A program made the translations under genes and the position numbers. The notes beneath the pieces are model-generated. The model was given only the letters and a program-made list of their open reading frames with translations. It ran no database searches and was not told the DNA's origin. Below are positions 17,140-26,389 of a DNA stretch of 64,000 nucleotides, piece after piece. Every line of letters begins with the position of its first letter. Position 1 is the stretch's first letter. The DNA is from Flectobacillus longus (GTDB taxonomy: Bacteria; Bacteroidota; Bacteroidia; Cytophagales; Spirosomataceae), in contig NZ_JASHIC010000019.1 in NCBI RefSeq assembly GCF_030056705.1, positions 62,001 to 126,000 on the forward strand. Direction: 5' to 3'.

Positions 17140-17675
17140 GGCTACTTGGTTTTAAATTGTGAAAAAATATTTGATTGACGGTGGTGCTTTAAACTTGAGA
17201 CATTTACAGCTAAGTGTATAAGTGCTATAATGCGGTTTAAATAACTTTATTGAGGTAGGAGATATGGTATGAAGACGGTTGTTGAAATAAATATATGAGT
17301 TTAACGATGCGCATAGTTTTTAGTAGTGAAATAACCGTATTGTCTTGAATTTAAAGGAGTTAATATAAAGGTAGGAGCAGTAATTATGCCAATTATGTAA
17401 TCAAAAATATTGAATTACACGAACGCAGTAGAGCTGAAAATGACTTTAAAATAAGAAAGAAATAGGATACAATGTGTATCTGTTTTCCTATGATTAAAAT
17501 ACTGATATTTAACTGATTACAGAAGGTTGATTTTTGAGGAAATAAACAAACTGAAGAGATCTTGAGATTAGCTATCGAGGACGAACGACGTATAGAGTAG
17601 AAATGATGTAGCTAGAAAAAGAAATTAAACTAAAAAAGAGAACTAGTTTAGCTCTCTTTTTTAGTACTTGACATC
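17140..17675. other. AT-rich gap upstream of the fimbrial locus
   Basis: No coding frame worth calling was seen. This should hold the promoter of the minus-strand fimbrial locus, but no clean TAnnTTTG box was found close to 17139. A short inverted repeat (AAAAAGAGAACTAG / CTCTCTTTTTTAG) around 17630-17663 may be the terminator of the small gene at 17676. Confidence 0.4.
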
Positions 17676-17774
17676 TTATTTGCCTCTTGCATTATAGATT
17701 TTTTGAAGTCTAGAACCTACAATTCCTGCAAGAACAAAAAGAATGATAAAGAATAAAGCTCCTGAAACACCCAT
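17676..17774 (-). CDS. 32-aa single-span membrane protein
   Basis: Small gene too short for usual gene callers. It reads MGVSGALFFIILFVLAGIVG and then SRLQKIYNARGK. One hydrophobic helix is followed by a short basic tail, as in small inner-membrane proteins. A hairpin with T run follows on the minus strand. No family is recognised. The clean layout, basic tail and terminator argue that it is real. Confidence 0.5.
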   Translation of the reverse strand: MGVSGALFFIILFVLAGIVGSRLQKIYNARGK

Positions 17775-17934
17775 GGTATTTATATTTTAGATTTATGAAA
17801 ATGAACGGTCAGTTTTGATGCCACAAAGATAAAATTCAAAACGGAAAGTTTCATATATTAACTGCTAAACTTTGGGTAGTTTTTTGTTAAGTTATTAAAA
17901 AAAAGTTACCCGAACGGGTATTACCAGTGCTTAA

Positions 17935-19056
17935 CTACAAAACTCCTTTGGTAGATGGAAGAATGTCCAAATCCTTAATTTCTCTTTTAGTTGCCATTTT
18001 GATAGCTTTAGCAAAGGCTTTAAAGGTAGCCTCGATTTTGTGATGTTCGTTGTCAGCTTCAGCTTTAATATTCAAATTACATTTGGCAGTATCTGTAAAT
18101 GATTTAAAGAAATGGAAGAACATTTCAGTTGGAACGTCCCCAATTTTCTCGCGGGAATATTTCGCATCCCAAACCATCCAGTTACGTCCAGAGAAGTCTA
18201 TCGCAGCATGTATGAGTGCTTCGTCCATTGGCAATAAGAAATAGCCATAACGAGCAATACCTTTCTTGTCACCTAAGGCCTTCAAGTAAGCTTCTCCAAG
18301 TGCTAAGGCTGTATCTTCTACCGTATGATGCTCGTCGATATGTAAGTCACCAATTACTTTTACTTTCAAATCAGCGCCAGAGTGTTTAGCCAACTGGTCG
18401 AGCATGTGGTCAAAAAAGCCCAAACCTGTTTCGATTTGAGATTTCCCTTTCCCATCAAGATTCAACTCAACCCAAATTTTAGTTTCTTTGGTGATACGCT
18501 CTACCGAAGCTTTACGTTCAGGTAAGCGTAAAAATTCATAAATAGTATCCCAATCAGCCGTAACCAAAGCGGTAGCTTCGATATGCTCAGCTTTCTCAAT
18601 GGTCTTTTCTCCCAAATAAATGGCTTTTGCACCAAGATTAATAGCCAACTGAATGTCTGTTAAGCGGTCTCCTAATACATAAGAATTGGCCAAATCGTAT
18701 TGTGTAGCATCAAAATATTTAGTCAACATTCCTGTGGAAGGCTTACGAGTCGGCGCATTTTCATGTTCAAACGTACGGTCAATATGTACGTCTGCAAAAA
18801 TGATATTTTCGCCTGTTAGGGTATCCATCATTTTGTTGTGAGCAGGCCAGAATGTATCTTCAGGAAAAGAGTCTGTGCCTAAACCATCTTGATTGGTCAC
18901 CATAACCAATTCATAGTCAGTTTCCTCAGCAATTTTGCGAAGATTAGAGATGGCTTTAGGTAAAAAAGCTAATTTTTCTAATGAATCAACTTGAAAATCA
19001 ACAGGAGGCTCTTGAATGATAGTACCGTCACGGTCGATAAATAAAACTTTTTTCAT
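17935..19056 (-). CDS. hisB: Bifunctional histidinol-phosphatase / imidazoleglycerol-phosphate dehydratase
   Basis: Catalyses steps 6 and 8 of histidine synthesis. It has 373 aa. The N-terminal HAD phosphatase begins [13 protein letters not shown] with Asp8 and Asp10 as nucleophile and acid. The dehydratase domain begins near residue 180 ([13 protein letters not shown]) and has the two metal-binding histidine motifs [16 protein letters not shown] and [16 protein letters not shown]. The fused form is known from Bacteroidota and enterobacteria. No other his gene lies nearby, so it is either solitary or split from the main cluster. Confidence 0.96.
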   Translation of the reverse strand: MKKVLFIDRDGTIIQEPPVDFQVDSLEKLAFLPKAISNLRKIAEETDYELVMVTNQDGLGTDSFPEDTFWPAHNKMMDTLTGENIIFADVHIDRTFEHENAPTRKPSTGMLTKYFDATQYDLANSYVLGDRLTDIQLAINLGAKAIYLGEKTIEKAEHIEATALVTADWDTIYEFLRLPERKASVERITKETKIWVELNLDGKGKSQIETGLGFFDHMLDQLAKHSGADLKVKVIGDLHIDEHHTVEDTALALGEAYLKALGDKKGIARYGYFLLPMDEALIHAAIDFSGRNWMVWDAKYSREKIGDVPTEMFFHFFKSFTDTAKCNLNIKAEADNEHHKIEATFKAFAKAIKMATKREIKDLDILPSTKGVL

Positions 19057-19378
19057 TGTTTTTGTGATTGCGTCTGAGGATAGGGCCTTTGGAGGTAAAG
19101 TTTGAGCTATCCTTTTTATTGAGGCACAAAGTTAAGGTTCATGTTTTGGTAATTAAATTTTTTTCAAAGAATTTCATTTTTTTAACATCTATTTTGCATT
19201 AAACAAGTCAACAAGGCCGTTGATAAAATGATTTGATAAGATATTGGAAAATATGCGCCAAATATCAAGGAAGGATTGTATTTTTGAGCAAAAAAATGGA
19301 GTTGTTGTGTACCTTATCATACAAACAGTGCCTATTGCTTATCTAAAATCTCGATAGAATAATCTTAAAACATTTGAT
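19057..19378. promoter_or_regulatory. Divergent promoter region between hisB and the DUF937-OmpA gene
   Basis: Minus-strand TAACTTTG at 19127-19134 is a -7 candidate for hisB, with a leader of about 65 bases. Plus-strand TATTTTTG at 19279-19286 is a candidate for the gene at 19379. Neither has a clear TTTG -33 element. No gene was seen. Confidence 0.4.
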
Positions 19379-20758
19379 ATGAATTTAATTGTAGAGTTGA
19401 AAGAGTTATTAGGAGGAGACATCAGTGTGAAAGCTGCCTCGCTAGTAGGTGAAAAAGAAGACAAAGTAAAACTAGCGATTGAAGCGCTAGTACCCACCAT
19501 CATAGGTGGAATAATGAAGAGAGCTACTAATGAGGCTGGCGCTACTACATTAATGAATGCTATTCAAAAAGGAGGACATGACGGTACGATTCTTTCTGAT
19601 ATATCCAGTGTTGTTCAAGATCGTGAAAGTTTTGCCAAAGTAGTTGAAAAAGGACACAGTTTGGTAAGTATGTTGCTTCCCGACAAAAAAAGCTCTATTG
19701 CTACCTTAATTTCTCAGTTTGCAGGTGTTCGTAATTCATCGGCTACTTCATTACTGGCTTTTGTCATGCCTGTGGTTATCGGACGATTAGGCAAAGTGGC
19801 TTCGAGTCAAAATGCAGATAAAAGTACATTAGCTAATACTGTACTTGAGTTAAAGAGTTATTTGTTGGGAGAAACGCCAGAAAATCTCCAAGTAAAAATG
19901 ATTGATGTTTTGGGATTGGCAACTTTTATGAGTCAGGAGTTAAAACCTGTCCAATTTGCCTCTGGTGCTCCTTTACGTTCTCCTGGTGTACCTGCTCCAA
20001 TAGCTCCAAAGATATCTGATGATAAAGACAAACTAGTAACTTATTCTAGTAAAAACTATGAGCCCGAAGACGAAGAGCGTCAACCTCTTCCCAAATGGGT
20101 ATTCCCTGCTAGTATTATTGCTTTGGTGGTGGCAGTAGGAGCTTACTTTTTGGTAAACTATGATTGGCAATCAACATTTTCTAGTAGTCCCGATCAAGTA
20201 GATAGTACTCAGGTTGAACAAGTAACAGGCGCTGAAATAGATACAACAGCCTTACCTAAAGATACTGCTGTTGCAAAAGTAGACTCGTCGAATTCTGCGG
20301 CTGAAGTTAAATTGACTGCGGTATCATTGCCTAATGGTCAAACAATCGAAACTTTGCCTGGTTCATTTGTAGAGCGTTTTACTAAATATGTAGCAGATAC
20401 AGCAAGTCGTCCTGCTCAAGTATTTACTTTAGAAAATGTGGCTTTTGAAGGTAATACTGCTACACTTGTGACTGGAGGAGAGAAAAATGTTCAAGATTTG
20501 GCGAAAATTATGACTGCTTTTCCAAAAGTTCAGGTAAAAATTACTAGCCATACAGATAATACTGGTGATACATTACAAAATAAAAAATTGTCTTTGAAAC
20601 GTGCTTTCGCTGTTCGTAATATGTTGGTTACCAATGGTATTAGTGCTATTCGTATTGATTTTGATGGCAAAGGCCCATTTGTTCCTTTGGCATCAAATAC
20701 CACAGAAGAGGGTAAGGCAAAAAATAGAAGAATTGAAGTGAAAGTGGTGAAGAAATAA
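19379..20758 (+). CDS. DUF937 / OmpA-like domain protein
   Basis: Cell-envelope protein of 459 aa. Residues 1-165 form a helical DUF937 region (VPTIIGGIMKRATNEAG). A membrane helix lies near residue 245 (WVFPASIIALVVAVGAYFLV). After a Thr/Ser/Asp-rich linker, the last 120 residues are an OmpA-type peptidoglycan-binding domain (VKITSHTDNTGDTLQNKKLSLKRAFAV..., ending KNRRIEVKVVK). It probably anchors a cytoplasmic domain through the inner membrane to the wall. It is monocistronic with its own promoter and terminator. The role of DUF937 is unknown. Confidence 0.85.
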   Translation: MNLIVELKELLGGDISVKAASLVGEKEDKVKLAIEALVPTIIGGIMKRATNEAGATTLMNAIQKGGHDGTILSDISSVVQDRESFAKVVEKGHSLVSMLLPDKKSSIATLISQFAGVRNSSATSLLAFVMPVVIGRLGKVASSQNADKSTLANTVLELKSYLLGETPENLQVKMIDVLGLATFMSQELKPVQFASGAPLRSPGVPAPIAPKISDDKDKLVTYSSKNYEPEDEERQPLPKWVFPASIIALVVAVGAYFLVNYDWQSTFSSSPDQVDSTQVEQVTGAEIDTTALPKDTAVAKVDSSNSAAEVKLTAVSLPNGQTIETLPGSFVERFTKYVADTASRPAQVFTLENVAFEGNTATLVTGGEKNVQDLAKIMTAFPKVQVKITSHTDNTGDTLQNKKLSLKRAFAVRNMLVTNGISAIRIDFDGKGPFVPLASNTTEEGKAKNRRIEVKVVKK

Positions 20759-20857
20759 TACTTCTATCTAATTGAGTGATTAGGTTAAAATTTGTTTATT
20801 CGACTTAGGACGTAATGTTAAGCATTTTAAGCCGAATAAAACTCAAGATAGTAATAC

Positions 20858-20896
20858 TAAAAAGCGGTCGAAAAATATTTTTCGACCGCTTTTTTA
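20858..20896. terminator. Bidirectional terminator between the OmpA-like gene and biotin carboxylase
   Basis: AAAAGCGGTCGAAAAA pairs with TTTTTCGACCGCTTTT, with T runs on both strands. Confidence 0.9.
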
Positions 20897-20980
20897 ATGA
20901 TACTACAATACTATATGACTCATATTTATACGCAAATTATTGCATCTCTAATCACTCAATCAAAACTCACACAATCAGCA

Positions 20981-22486
20981 TTATCTCAAAGCAGTACGAT
21001 TAGCTTTCCATTGGCTTTTTACCAATTGTCCACCTGTACTCTCTTGATTTTGCACAGTTTTTTTATTAAGAATCAAATGCGCTGCCAAAGCTGCTGCAAT
21101 AGCCTCTTCATCTGCATCTGGCTCTGTATCTAATACCTCTGGAGTATAATATAGACTGATGAAACGAGTATCGAATTGTCCAGAAAGAAATGCTTCATGA
21201 CGTAATACAAATTTACAGAAAGGAAGGGTAGTCTGAATTCCAGTGATTTGATATTCATCAATCGCACGAATCATTTTGTCAATAGCCTCATTGCGATCTT
21301 TGCCATAAGTAATCAATTTGGCAATCATTGGATCATAATAAATAGGAATAGGCATACCTTGTTCCATACCATCGTCTACGCGTACACCATTGCCCTGTGG
21401 ACGAACATAAGTCGTAAGCGTACCAACATCAGGCAAGAAGTTATTGCGAGGATCCTCAGCACAAACACGGCATTCAACTGCATGACCATTAATTGTTAGA
21501 TCTTCTTGTTTGAACGAAATAGGATGTCCTTCTGCAATCAGAATCATTTCTTTTACTAAATCTACTCCAGTAATCTGTTCTGTCACAGGGTGTTCTACTT
21601 GTAGACGAGTATTCATTTCCAAGAAATAAAAATCTAACTTTTCGTCTACAATAAATTCTACTGTACCTGCGCCATAGTAATTACAAGCACGAGCTACGTC
21701 TACGGCACATTGACCCATTGCAGCACGAATTTCGGGCGTTAATACTGCTGAAGGGGCTTCTTCAACCACTTTTTGGTGACGACGTTGTACAGAACATTCT
21801 CTTTCAAAAAGATGAACAATATTGCCATGTTTATCACCTAATACTTGAATTTCGATATGTTTAGGTGAAGTGATATATTTTTCTACGAAAACAGCACCAT
21901 TTCCAAAAGACGCAATCGCTTCGGATACCGCACGGTCCATTTGTTCGTCAAACTCTTCTTCATTTTCTACCACACGCATACCTTTACCACCGCCACCAGC
22001 AGAAGCCTTGATTAGTACTGGATAACCAATGTCTTTTGATTTTTGCTTGGCAACTTCACGGTCGGTTACAGCATCAGGTGTGCCTGGCACCATCGGAATA
22101 TTGTATTTGGCAACAGCGTGTTTTGAAGAAAGTTTGTCTCCCATAACCTCAATACTCTCAGGCGACGGACCAATAAAAATGATACCTGCATCTGTCACTT
22201 TTTTACAGAAGGCTGCATTTTCAGACAAAAATCCATAACCTGGGTGAATAGCGTCAACATTCAAATCTTTACAAATTTGAATGATTTTATCACCTAATAA
22301 ATACGATTGATTGGATGGGGGAGGACCTACACAAACAGCTTCATCTGCAAATTTTACATGTGGTGCCAAACGATCGGCCTCCGAATAGATAGCAACAGTT
22401 TGGATACCCATTTCACGAGCGGTACGCATCACACGCAAAGCAATTTCGCCACGGTTGGCAACGAGGAGCTTATGAATTTTTTTCAT
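20981..22486 (-). CDS. accC: Biotin carboxylase subunit of an acyl-CoA carboxylase
   Basis: ATP-grasp enzyme that carboxylates biotin on its carrier protein. It has 501 aa, about 50 more than E. coli AccC. The start KKIHKLLVANRGEIALRV, the ATP-binding ASAGGGGKGMR loop, FVEKYI, ERECSVQRRHQKVVEEAPS and EMNTRLQVEHPVTE are all present. The C-terminal extension (from about residue 450) is Ala- and Asp-rich. A tail of this kind is common in acetyl/propionyl-CoA carboxylase subunits of Bacteroidota. No carrier or transferase gene is adjacent, so the acyl-CoA substrate is open. Confidence 0.9.
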   Translation of the reverse strand: MKKIHKLLVANRGEIALRVMRTAREMGIQTVAIYSEADRLAPHVKFADEAVCVGPPPSNQSYLLGDKIIQICKDLNVDAIHPGYGFLSENAAFCKKVTDAGIIFIGPSPESIEVMGDKLSSKHAVAKYNIPMVPGTPDAVTDREVAKQKSKDIGYPVLIKASAGGGGKGMRVVENEEEFDEQMDRAVSEAIASFGNGAVFVEKYITSPKHIEIQVLGDKHGNIVHLFERECSVQRRHQKVVEEAPSAVLTPEIRAAMGQCAVDVARACNYYGAGTVEFIVDEKLDFYFLEMNTRLQVEHPVTEQITGVDLVKEMILIAEGHPISFKQEDLTINGHAVECRVCAEDPRNNFLPDVGTLTTYVRPQGNGVRVDDGMEQGMPIPIYYDPMIAKLITYGKDRNEAIDKMIRAIDEYQITGIQTTLPFCKFVLRHEAFLSGQFDTRFISLYYTPEVLDTEPDADEEAIAAALAAHLILNKKTVQNQESTGGQLVKSQWKANRTALR

Positions 22487-22662
22487 TGATTGGTTTCTTC
22501 GATTTTGTTTTGTAATTACTAATGTATTAATGCAGAATTATGAGTTGCGAATGTAATTTTTTAATTATCAGTATTTTACATTTAAAATTGATTGAATATT
22601 ATCTTGCATTGTTATCTAATCTTAAGAATTTTATACTTTCGTCTGTCTTATTTTTTTCCAAC

Positions 22663-23025
22663 TTAAATATTCTGAGGAGGCTCAAATAAGGACTTTAATG
22701 TTTCGAGCATTGAAATTATATCATGAACAATATTTCTGGCTTTTTTCATGACCTGAGCATGTTGTTTTTCTAATGATTTTTCATCAAAAAAACGCCATAA
22801 ATATAACAAGTCATCAAACTGATAAGCAAAATCATCAATTCGATAAAGCGTAAATCTATCCCCCTTTTCGTAAGCTTTATAGATGACTAGATAAAAAGCG
22901 CCATCTTTTAAAACATTTTTAACCATATTTTGGCTAAAATCCTGTGGTAACTCCTGATTATCAACCAAAAAGTCTAGGATAATGCTTTGGTCTTCGCAAA
23001 TGGTAAGTTTACTATTTAGACTCAT
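22663..23025 (-). CDS. Hypothetical protein, 120 aa
   Basis: Not recognised. The sequence is acidic and soluble, with no signal peptide or membrane span. It contains FYLVIYKAYEKGDRFTLYRIDDFAYQFDDLLYLW, rich in aromatics, and a helical C-terminal half (AQVMKKARNIVHDIISMLETL). The balanced amino-acid composition and clean start suggest a real gene. It lies between biotin carboxylase and the oxoamine synthase gene, on the opposite strand to the latter. Confidence 0.55.
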   Translation of the reverse strand: MSLNSKLTICEDQSIILDFLVDNQELPQDFSQNMVKNVLKDGAFYLVIYKAYEKGDRFTLYRIDDFAYQFDDLLYLWRFFDEKSLEKQHAQVMKKARNIVHDIISMLETLKSLFEPPQNI

Positions 23026-23352
23026 AGCTCATTAGGATTTTTCAAAGATGGATTCAACTTGAAATCTTACAATTGAAAAAGTGCTGCCTTTACCCAATTT
23101 TGATACAAGTTATAAAACGAATCGATAAATATGTATTTAGCGAAAAAAGTTCTTGAAATATTGCAAGTAATACCCAAATCAAGTCTTGTTATTCTTTGTT
23201 TAATACAATATTTGGCAGTTAAAAAATAAAGAATTAACTTTGAGATTATTTTAAGATTTTCACTGCGCAAATTTCGCTTATATATTAGGCAGAAAAACCT
23301 GTTGCTTTGAAAATAATTGACACTATTCATAAATCTAAAACGCAGATATAAA

Positions 23353-24621
23353 GTGGATATTTTTGAGAAAGTCGTAAACAACATGGGGCCGCTAGGTTCT
23401 TACCACAAAATTGGCCACCACTATTTTTCATTCCCTAAATTGACTGGCGAATTAGGCCCTTATATGAACTTCAATGGCAAGCGTATGCTTAACTGGTCAT
23501 TGAACAATTACCTTGGTTTGGCTAACCATCCAGAAGTTCGTGAGGCTGACGCACAAGCTTCTGCTGACTATGGTTTGGCTTATCCAATGGGTGCTCGTAT
23601 GATGTCAGGTAACTCTGATTTGCATGAGGAGTTTGAGCGTCAATTAGCGGAATTTGTAGGTAAAGAGGATGCTTTCTTGTTGAATTACGGCTATCAAGGT
23701 GTAATGTCTATTATTGAATGTATGGTTGACCACCGTGACATTATTGTTTACGATGCAGAATGCCATGCTTGTTTGATTGATGGTATCCGTTTGCACAAAG
23801 CTAAAATGGGTGCTTATTACAAATTCAATCACAACGATATGGGCTCATTGCGTAAAAACCTTGAGCGTGCTACTAAGAAGGTTGCAGAAACTGGCGGTGG
23901 TATCTTAGTTATTACAGAAGGTGTGTTTGGTATGTCAGGCAAAGTGGGTTCTTTAGACGAAATTGTTGCCTTGAAAAATGATTTCAATTTCAGAATCTTA
24001 GTAGATGATGCTCACGGATTTGGTACAATGGGTGAAAATGGTCGTGGTGTGCACGAGCACTTGAACTGTATCGAAGGTATTGATTTATATTTCTCTACAT
24101 TCGCTAAGTCTATGGCTGCTATTGGTGCTTTTGTAGCTGCTCCGAAAGAGATTATCATGTTTTTAAAATATAATATGCGTTCTCAAACTTACGCAAAAGC
24201 ACTTCCTATGCCTTATGTAATTGGTGGCATGAAGCGTTTGGAGTTGATTAAAAAACATCCAGAATTGCGTGAGAAATTATGGGAAAACGTACGTGCTCTA
24301 CAAGATGGTTTCCGCAAAAGAGGTTTTGATATTGGAGATACAACTTCGCCTGTGACTCCGGTGTTTTTGCATGGTGAATATGATGTTCTTACAGCAACGT
24401 CTTTGATTAGAGATTTACGTGAAAATATGGGTATTTTCTGCTCGATTGTAGTATATCCAGTAGTGCCAAAAGGACAGATTATGTTGCGTATTATTCCTAC
24501 TTCAGCACACACGCTAGAAGACGTAGAATATACCATGAATCAGTTTGAGGTAGTTCAGAAAAGATTAGCTGAAGGCTTCTATAAAGCACAAGCTGAGCAG
24601 TTTAAATCAGTATTAGCATAA
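23353..24621 (+). CDS. Alpha-oxoamine synthase (serine palmitoyltransferase/KBL/BioF family)
   Basis: PLP enzyme that joins an amino acid to an acyl thioester with loss of CO2. GTG at 23353 (VDIFEKVVNNMGPLG) is the most likely start and gives 422 aa; TTG at 23317 adds a poor leader and ATG at 23383 would trim the conserved start. Landmarks are NNYLGLANHP, MMSGNSDLHEE, DDAHGFGTMGENGRG and the PLP lysine in FSTFAKSMAAIGA. The subfamily is distinct from classic KBL. Sphingolipid or sulfonolipid base synthesis is plausible in this phylum but unproven. It is followed by a small histone-like gene. Confidence 0.85.
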   Translation: MDIFEKVVNNMGPLGSYHKIGHHYFSFPKLTGELGPYMNFNGKRMLNWSLNNYLGLANHPEVREADAQASADYGLAYPMGARMMSGNSDLHEEFERQLAEFVGKEDAFLLNYGYQGVMSIIECMVDHRDIIVYDAECHACLIDGIRLHKAKMGAYYKFNHNDMGSLRKNLERATKKVAETGGGILVITEGVFGMSGKVGSLDEIVALKNDFNFRILVDDAHGFGTMGENGRGVHEHLNCIEGIDLYFSTFAKSMAAIGAFVAAPKEIIMFLKYNMRSQTYAKALPMPYVIGGMKRLELIKKHPELREKLWENVRALQDGFRKRGFDIGDTTSPVTPVFLHGEYDVLTATSLIRDLRENMGIFCSIVVYPVVPKGQIMLRIIPTSAHTLEDVEYTMNQFEVVQKRLAEGFYKAQAEQFKSVLA

Positions 24622-24702
24622 TTTTAATACGATTTTGTGCTTTTTTCATGCTTTTTTTGATAAAAGAATTTGCATCATGTTGGAAATTGACTATATTTCG
24701 GT

Positions 24703-24742
24703 CGTAAAAAATGCCTACAGACTTCGTATGAGGCTTTTTTAA
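24703..24742 (+). terminator. Weak hairpin after the oxoamine synthase gene
   Basis: AAAAATGCCT pairs with AGGCTTTTTT around an imperfect loop, followed by T residues. It lies just before the histone-like gene, which then needs its own promoter or read-through. Confidence 0.5.
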
Positions 24743-24773
24743 CAATTTATCCAACCTAAATCCAATTACAAAT

Positions 24774-24953
24774 ATGAGCAGATTCTCAGAAGTAAAAGAC
24801 TTGATTTTGTCATTAGAGGGTGACTTCGAAAAGTTCTATGAAAAAGGCAATCAAGCTGCTGGAACTCGTGTAAGAGGTGGCATGCAAGCATTAAAAACTT
24901 TGGCTCAAGAGATTCGTACTGAAATCCAAAACAAGAAAAACCAAAGTGAATAA
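24774..24953 (+). CDS. Histone H1-like small protein, 59 aa
   Basis: Small protein reading MSRFSEVKDLILSLEGDF, then FEKFYEKGNQAAGTRVRGG and LKTLAQEIRTEIQNKKN. This is the short Bacteroidota histone H1/Hc1-related family, thought to bind DNA. It is mostly helical with a basic C-terminal half. It is too short for common gene callers. A strong terminator follows 15 bases after the stop. DNA binding is inferred from family naming, not from motif residues. Confidence 0.8.
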   Translation: MSRFSEVKDLILSLEGDFEKFYEKGNQAAGTRVRGGMQALKTLAQEIRTEIQNKKNQSE

Positions 24954-24964
24954 TTCAGGCAAAT

Positions 24965-25000
24965 AAAAAAGGCTAGCAGTTTCGATTGCTAGCCTTTTGC
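24965..25000. terminator. Terminator after the histone-like gene
   Basis: AAAAAAGGCTAGCA pairs with TGCTAGCCTTTTGC around GTTTCGAT. A second hairpin, GCTCATCATC / GTTGATGAGC at 25011-25039, follows and may serve the convergent MaoC-like gene. Confidence 0.85.
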
Positions 25001-25050
25001 TTTTAATAAGGCTCATCATCGATTACTTCGTTGATGAGCTAATTGTCTTC

Positions 25051-25455
25051 TTAAAACTGCTCTACATTCATTATAGTAGCCATACCATCGGTTGTCTTCT
25101 TGTTAGTAGCCACGTCGAATATCTCACATTTGATTTCTGCTACATGCTTTTTCTCATCGATATTTACGACAGTAAACACTGCTTCATAGTCTGTATCTAC
25201 AAACATGGGGCGTTTAAATTCAGAAACTTGTTTTAAATAAACACTTCCAAAACCAGGGAACTCCGTACCCATTACTTTAGAAAAAATACTCGAAGCCAAT
25301 GCCCCATGAATAATTGGGCGCTTGAATGGGGTTGTAGCCGCAAATTCAGCATCTAAATGAAGAGGATTATTATCTCCTGATACTTTTGCAAATAAAATTA
25401 CGTCATCTTGTGTAAAAGAAAACTTATGACGATGTACAGTATTGAATGCAATCAT
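25051..25455 (-). CDS. MaoC-like (R)-specific enoyl-CoA hydratase
   Basis: Single hot-dog-fold hydratase that adds water to enoyl-CoA to give (R)-3-hydroxyacyl-CoA. It has 134 aa, the size of PhaJ-type proteins. The active-site motif is VSGDNNPLHLDAEFA, with Asp and His near residues 30-37, followed by RPIIHGALASSIFS. It has a TATATTTG promoter box at 25521-25528 on its strand and a leader hairpin. Confidence 0.85.
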   Translation of the reverse strand: MIAFNTVHRHKFSFTQDDVILFAKVSGDNNPLHLDAEFAATTPFKRPIIHGALASSIFSKVMGTEFPGFGSVYLKQVSEFKRPMFVDTDYEAVFTVVNIDEKKHVAEIKCEIFDVATNKKTTDGMATIMNVEQF

Positions 25456-25483
25456 GAATGAAAAGATTTTTTGAATGAAATAG

Positions 25484-25528
25484 TGCCAGTTTTATGGGCA
25501 CTTCATTTCTTGATTTTATGCAAATATA
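25484..25528 (-). promoter_or_regulatory. Promoter and leader hairpin of the MaoC-like gene
   Basis: On the minus strand TATATTTG (25521-25528) is a full -7 box. The early leader holds AGTGCC and GGCACT arms (25484-25504), a 6-pair hairpin that could affect translation. No clear -33 box. Confidence 0.45.
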
Positions 25529-25606
25529 CTTCGAGTATTTTGATTTAAGTAACAAGAAGTTATTGATAAAGCGTAATCTGCGATTAGAATCATTAACAAA
25601 AACTCC

Positions 25607-26041
25607 TTATGAAGAATGATCCGCAATGATGACCCATTCACCTTTGATTTTTTGCCATGTTAAGGTAAAATGACCACCAATATCACCCTTTTCTGGACGA
25701 GCTAGCTCCCATTTTCCTACTAGTAGGCAATTGTCTGGTCCTAGAAAGTTTACTTTGATGATAGTAAACTTCAGAGTACCCATACTGGCTTTGTCAGGAT
25801 AATTTTTTTGATAACTTGCTAAGGTTTTTTTGTAGCCATAAGTAACCCCGCTTTTCCCAATATACATCAAAGAGTCGGATTCCCAGTAGCCTTTCATAAA
25901 AGCGACGACATCGCCACGATTCCAAGCTTGATTTTGTTTGTCTAAAATCTCAAGAATGTTTAGTCGGTCTTTGTTACTTTGTGAAAAACTCATAAAACAG
26001 CCTAGGCAAAATAATACCGAGAAAATGAATTGTTTTGTCAT
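25607..26041 (-). CDS. Secreted DUF4440/SnoaL-like protein
   Basis: Small secreted protein of the NTF2-like superfamily. It has 144 aa with a signal peptide (FIFSVLFCLGCFMSFSQ). The core has ILDKQNQAWNRGDVVAFMKGYW, SDSLMYIG and FTLTWQKIKGEWVIIADHSS, the normal DUF4440 pattern. Members are often of unknown activity, some binding small ligands. The mature N-terminus follows SFSQSNKD. Confidence 0.85.
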   Translation of the reverse strand: MTKQFIFSVLFCLGCFMSFSQSNKDRLNILEILDKQNQAWNRGDVVAFMKGYWESDSLMYIGKSGVTYGYKKTLASYQKNYPDKASMGTLKFTIIKVNFLGPDNCLLVGKWELARPEKGDIGGHFTLTWQKIKGEWVIIADHSS

Positions 26042-26163
26042 GAGAAATAGATAAAATTAGAGTGTCAAATATGAGATTTATCCAAATAGATAGAATACAT
26101 CCCTTCAAAATTTTGTAGTTTTGAATTCTTATCAATTCAGCTCAAATAAAGATAATTTTTTTT

Positions 26164-26274
26164 ATGAAATTTAAAGAATTTGTAGATAAATATAAAGATT
26201 ACTATTTGGTAGATGGCCTCATGTATCTTTCTTTTATTTTAATGATTATCTTAATGTTTGTGTTTTTTAGTTAA
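26164..26274 (+). CDS. 36-aa small membrane protein
   Basis: The short frame begins MKFKEFVDKYKDYYLVDG and ends with the hydrophobic helix LSFILMIILMFVFFS. A charged N-terminal half and one C-terminal membrane span suggest a tail-anchored small protein. It lies between the SnoaL-like gene and the lipid kinase gene. No family is recognised. Confidence 0.45.
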   Translation: MKFKEFVDKYKDYYLVDGLMYLSFILMIILMFVFFS

Positions 26275-26389
26275 TTCATGCTTTTCGCAAATCAACCATA
26301 GAAATACGTATCCAAGAGATTTTGAGTGATTGATTAAAACACTTGTAAATTATAAATTGGGCGAATGTTTCGTAAACTCACATAATATT

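Noticed and set aside
23067-23384. Minus-strand frame of 105 codons
   Set aside because: It overlaps the start and promoter of the oxoamine synthase gene and has no signal of a family or a sensible composition.
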